Below, piece by piece: positions 61,667 through 64,000 of a stretch of DNA of 64,000 nt (positions are counted from its first letter, which is position 1; every line of letters begins with the position of its first letter). The DNA lies in the NCBI RefSeq assembly GCF_024741815.1, contig NZ_CP102951.1, positions 4,292,001 through 4,356,000 of the forward strand. Reading direction: 5' to 3'. The notes under the pieces are model-generated. The model was not told where the DNA came from, did not search any database, and saw nothing but the letters and a program-made list of their open reading frames with translations. Made by a program: the position numbers and the translations under genes. The stretch comes from Pseudomonas sp. LS1212. Lineage in GTDB: Bacteria; Pseudomonadota; Gammaproteobacteria; Pseudomonadales; Pseudomonadaceae.

Positions 61667-61667
61667 T

Positions 61668-63592
61668 TTACCTCACCCTTAAATCATGACCACCTGACCT
61701 ATCAGGCAGCTTAGTTTGACTTAAACCAAAATCAACCTCTCCCAAATGCTTGCCGCTCTTTGAGCTCACCACTTCAAAGCGCCCATGCTGCGTATCTAAT
61801 GCGTATAAATTGCCATCCTTCCCTTTATAAACATCACGACCATTTAATTTAGACAACTTATTATCTTTTACCATGCCATTAGCTGCTGTAATAACTGATG
61901 CAACACTCTTAATTTGAGCAACCCTTTCTCCCGGTGGTAGATAGGACAAACCTTTCTCGAACTGAGCAACAGTCTGATTACCTGGTAGAAGTAGGGAGTT
62001 ATTACCTTTTACACCGACAACCCGTCCCGCCGCCTTATCACCAACAATACCTAGCAAAAACCCCGCCATCAAGACGCCGCCGCCGATGAGCTGTCGCTCA
62101 CCCGGATTCGCTGGGTCTAGAGGGCGACCTTCAATTTCCTCCGCAAGCCTCTGGCCGGCCAGATTGTTCAGCTCGACAAATTTTTCGCCCAGTGGGGAGC
62201 CGCTCAGTACCTCATTCAGCGCATAAGTAATCACCCCCTTCGGACCTTGTGCTGCCGCCAGGATGATGTTGACCGCATTGATCTGGTCGGGATGCTCCTG
62301 CAGGTAATTATTGATCTTGACTGCTTTATCGAGTACCTGCTGCTGAACCGTTGGTCCCTCGGCATTCACATCAGTCGGCGCAAGCTCTATCGCGCCTGCA
62401 AGATCGATCCCAGCAGCGATCAAACCGTTCTGCGCTTGCTCCAAGTCCGCAGGCTTGAGGTCATTGATTTTCTTCAGCTCAGCCAGCACACCATTGCGGA
62501 CTTGCGGATTGGAAAGTATGTCGCGGGCCTCCTGCCGGCTGTAGCCCGCTGCGATCAATGCATCCAGCGCTTGTCCGACGATTTCTTCGCCTCCCGCCTT
62601 GACGGCGGAGGCAGGCAGTCCTGGGTGCAACAGTGTGTCGAGTTGATTGAGAGTCCCACTGATCAACGCGCCCGCCTGGTCAAAGTTGGCGATCGCTGCC
62701 TGGTCGTAGTACTGGAGCTCGTTCCCCCACCGCTCTGCGGTCTCCGTCGGATGCGCAACACCCTCCAGCGAAGACTTGCTGATATAAAGATCGGTCTGTT
62801 CTTCGTGATCCTTGGTGACCTCATAGGCCTTGTTGATGTCGCGGTTCAGCCCAGCGCTGGAGTCCTGCCCTGTTTGCGCATCGTTGCGAACGACAATGTC
62901 ACCTGCACCCACGGTCGCGCGGACGATTTGCTCGCGGTCCTTTTCGTAGTTGTACCCGCTGACGCTCCAGGCAGTGCCACCGCGTTCGCCCCGACCTTCC
63001 ATACTGCCGTCAGTGGTGATGGTGTTGGCCGTGGCGGCTTTGCTGTCGCCGCCGCTCCAGCCCCAACTGCCACCAACGTTGATGTAGTAGTTGTGCTCCT
63101 TGTCGACGCCTTCGATGTCGCGGAAACCGAGGGTGTTGGTGTCGAGTTTGAGGTTGCCGCTGTCGGAGGCGATGAGTGCCCCATCGAGCTGAGTGTGATT
63201 TTCGGTGCGGATGTCCAGCTTGTCCTTGGCGGTAATGCTGGTCTGCTGCTCGACCCAGTCGGTCTTGCCGGTGGCCTTGCCGGTGCCAACCGAACCACTG
63301 AGACTCCCGCCCGCCAAGCCAACACTCACCGTGGCACTGACGTCCAACTGCTTACCGCTGACCTCGCCCGTATCCGGCAGAGAGGCAACGGTGAGATTAC
63401 CGCCAACACGGCCAATAACATCGTACCGCGCAAGGTTGCGACGGCGATGGTGGTGTCATTGCCGCTGTTGAAGCGCAGTTGGTCCCCGGCAAAGAGGTAG
63501 GCTTGCTGCTGCTTCTGGCCGTCGCGCTCCAGCTTGCCTCGGCCCATGTCGACGCTGGCGTAAACGGAAATGAGGTCCTTGCCGCCGACAGC
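61668..63592 (-). pseudogene. cdiA: Orphan CdiA/haemagglutinin C-terminal fragment with a frameshift
   Basis: The frame 61668-63347 encodes 559 residues of CdiA-like repeats, then a pre-toxin region, ending in a toxin-like tail. Upstream, 63430-63592 continues the same homology in another frame (GGKDLISVYASVDMGRGKLE), so a frameshift lies near 63428. The gene has no signal or transport domain and is cut off by a palindromic element. The tail (YALDTQHGRFEVV, GKHLGEVDF) resembles the colicin E3 nuclease core, whose D-x-Q-H-G-x-x-E residues are present. It is probably silent unless recombined onto a full cdiA. Confidence 0.8.
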
Positions 63593-63593
63593 A

Positions 63594-63688
63594 GGAATAG
63601 GGGAAGCAGGAATAGGGGACAGATCACGATTTTGCAATCGTCAAAAAATCGTTCTCTGTCCCCTATTTCCCCTGTCCCCTATTTCCCC
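63594..63688. repeat. Palindromic repeat element, copy 2
   Basis: GGAATAGGGGACAGATCACG and its imperfect complement GTTCTCTGTCCCCTATTTCC form a hairpin. Shorter partial copies of the arms (AGGAATAGGGGAAGC, CCTGTCCCCTATTTCC) lie on either side. It matches the element at 61161-61222 with a few differences, and it interrupts the CdiA-like reading. Confidence 0.78.
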
Positions 63689-63716
63689 GGCGCGAGGCTG
63701 GTGTTGGGTGATAGCA

Positions 63717-64000
63717 TCACTGTACATCTCGTGCTATCAAAAGCGCGCGATCTATCATTTCCAAAGTGATATACGGAACAAACCCTAATCTGTCACCCTG
63801 TTCGAAGCTGCGTTGATAGCTTGCAAGGCGGCCTACGTCTCCAGCCATCGCCAAAGCAGCCAAATGCCGCAACGGCATAGCCCCCTTCGAGTTTGTTGGC
63901 AAAGCTCTATAAGCTGCCAAGCCTTTTTCTATATCTTGAGCAGAAGCCCAAGATATAGCCGCTTGAGAAAGTCTAGTTACATCATCCAATGAGAAATCGA
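63717..64000 (-). CDS. Partial hypothetical protein, possible orphan immunity gene
   Basis: The minus-strand frame is open from the right edge of the window to a stop at 63717, so the start lies outside. The visible ~94 residues (LSQAAISWASAQDIEKGLAAYRAL, SYQRSFEQGDRLGFVPYITLEMI) look like a helical repeat protein. It sits upstream of a degraded CdiA fragment and before its Imm45 gene, the usual place for an immunity gene of another toxin module. The family is not recognised. It is AT-richer than core genes. Confidence 0.5.
   Translation of the reverse strand, partial: DFSLDDVTRLSQAAISWASAQDIEKGLAAYRALPTNSKGAMPLRHLAALAMAGDVGRLASYQRSFEQGDRLGFVPYITLEMIDRALLIARDVQ

Noticed and set aside
1..64000. 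CRISPR arrays, rRNA genes and complete insertion sequences
   Set aside because: None were seen: no regularly spaced repeats with spacers, no rRNA signatures and no DDE transposase frame with terminal repeats.

Overview
The window looks like chromosome from the Pseudomonas putida group. I infer this from moderately GC-rich DNA, REP/REPIN palindromes of the type common in this group, and a gene order I recall from P. putida: purMN, a DUF2066 protein, an AI-2E/PerM permease, hda, two NlpC/P60 lipoproteins, the cob operon, glutathione peroxidase, FadL, a transporter-kinase hybrid, rdgC, nirBD and a nitrate reductase. No database search was possible, so family names rest on motifs and recalled family sequences.

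Region 1 (1-8.3 kb) is the right part of an integrated mobile element. It holds the end of a primase/helicase-like gene, an iteron-like array of the 9-mer TGATCGTAA, a ribbon-helix-helix-like gene, a serine recombinase behind a cluster of palindromes, a cargo pair (DUF2235 hydrolase and a membrane protein with a CBS-like region), phage-like small genes including a frameshifted small-terminase-like gene, a higBA toxin-antitoxin pair with a palindromic operator, and a P4-type tyrosine integrase at the edge.

Region 2 (8.4-22 kb) is core: a DUF1232 protein, an FKBP-type isomerase lipoprotein, a PcaQ-like LysR regulator, and assimilatory nitrate/nitrite reduction (nirBD and a nitrate reductase fused to a flavodoxin/FAD/NAD(P) reductase). 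Both nitrogen transcripts appear to share one design: sigma-54 promoter, hexaloop hairpin, then terminator, as expected for NasT/ANTAR antitermination. A di-heme cytochrome and catalase-like pair and a RelE/Xre module follow.

Region 3 (22.8-41 kb) has tRNA-Asp and tRNA-Val, rdgC, a guanidine exporter behind a guanidine-II (mini-ykkC) riboswitch, an LplT-PlsC fusion, a TDT/SLAC1-type exporter, an MFS transporter, the CrbS/MxtR-like hybrid kinase, rmuC, a FadL porin, a glutathione peroxidase, and an MFS/MarR pair with two matching palindromic operators.

Region 4 (41-43 kb) is a compact toxin island: a 52-residue protein, a PAAR protein with a type-44 toxin domain, and a membrane-anchored putative immunity protein.

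Region 5 (43-52.3 kb) is a ten-gene, tightly overlapping cobalamin operon (cobO to cobS) preceded by a B12 riboswitch.

Region 6 (52.3-61.1 kb) holds an O-methyltransferase, two NlpC/P60 lipoproteins, a sirtuin, hda, a PerM-like permease, a DUF2066 protein, purMN and a DUF3108 protein.

Region 7 (61.1-64 kb) is a degraded contact-dependent-inhibition tail: an orphan CdiA C-terminal fragment with a colicin-E3-like end, an Imm45-like immunity gene and a partial upstream gene. Two near-identical palindromic elements bracket the toxin-immunity piece.
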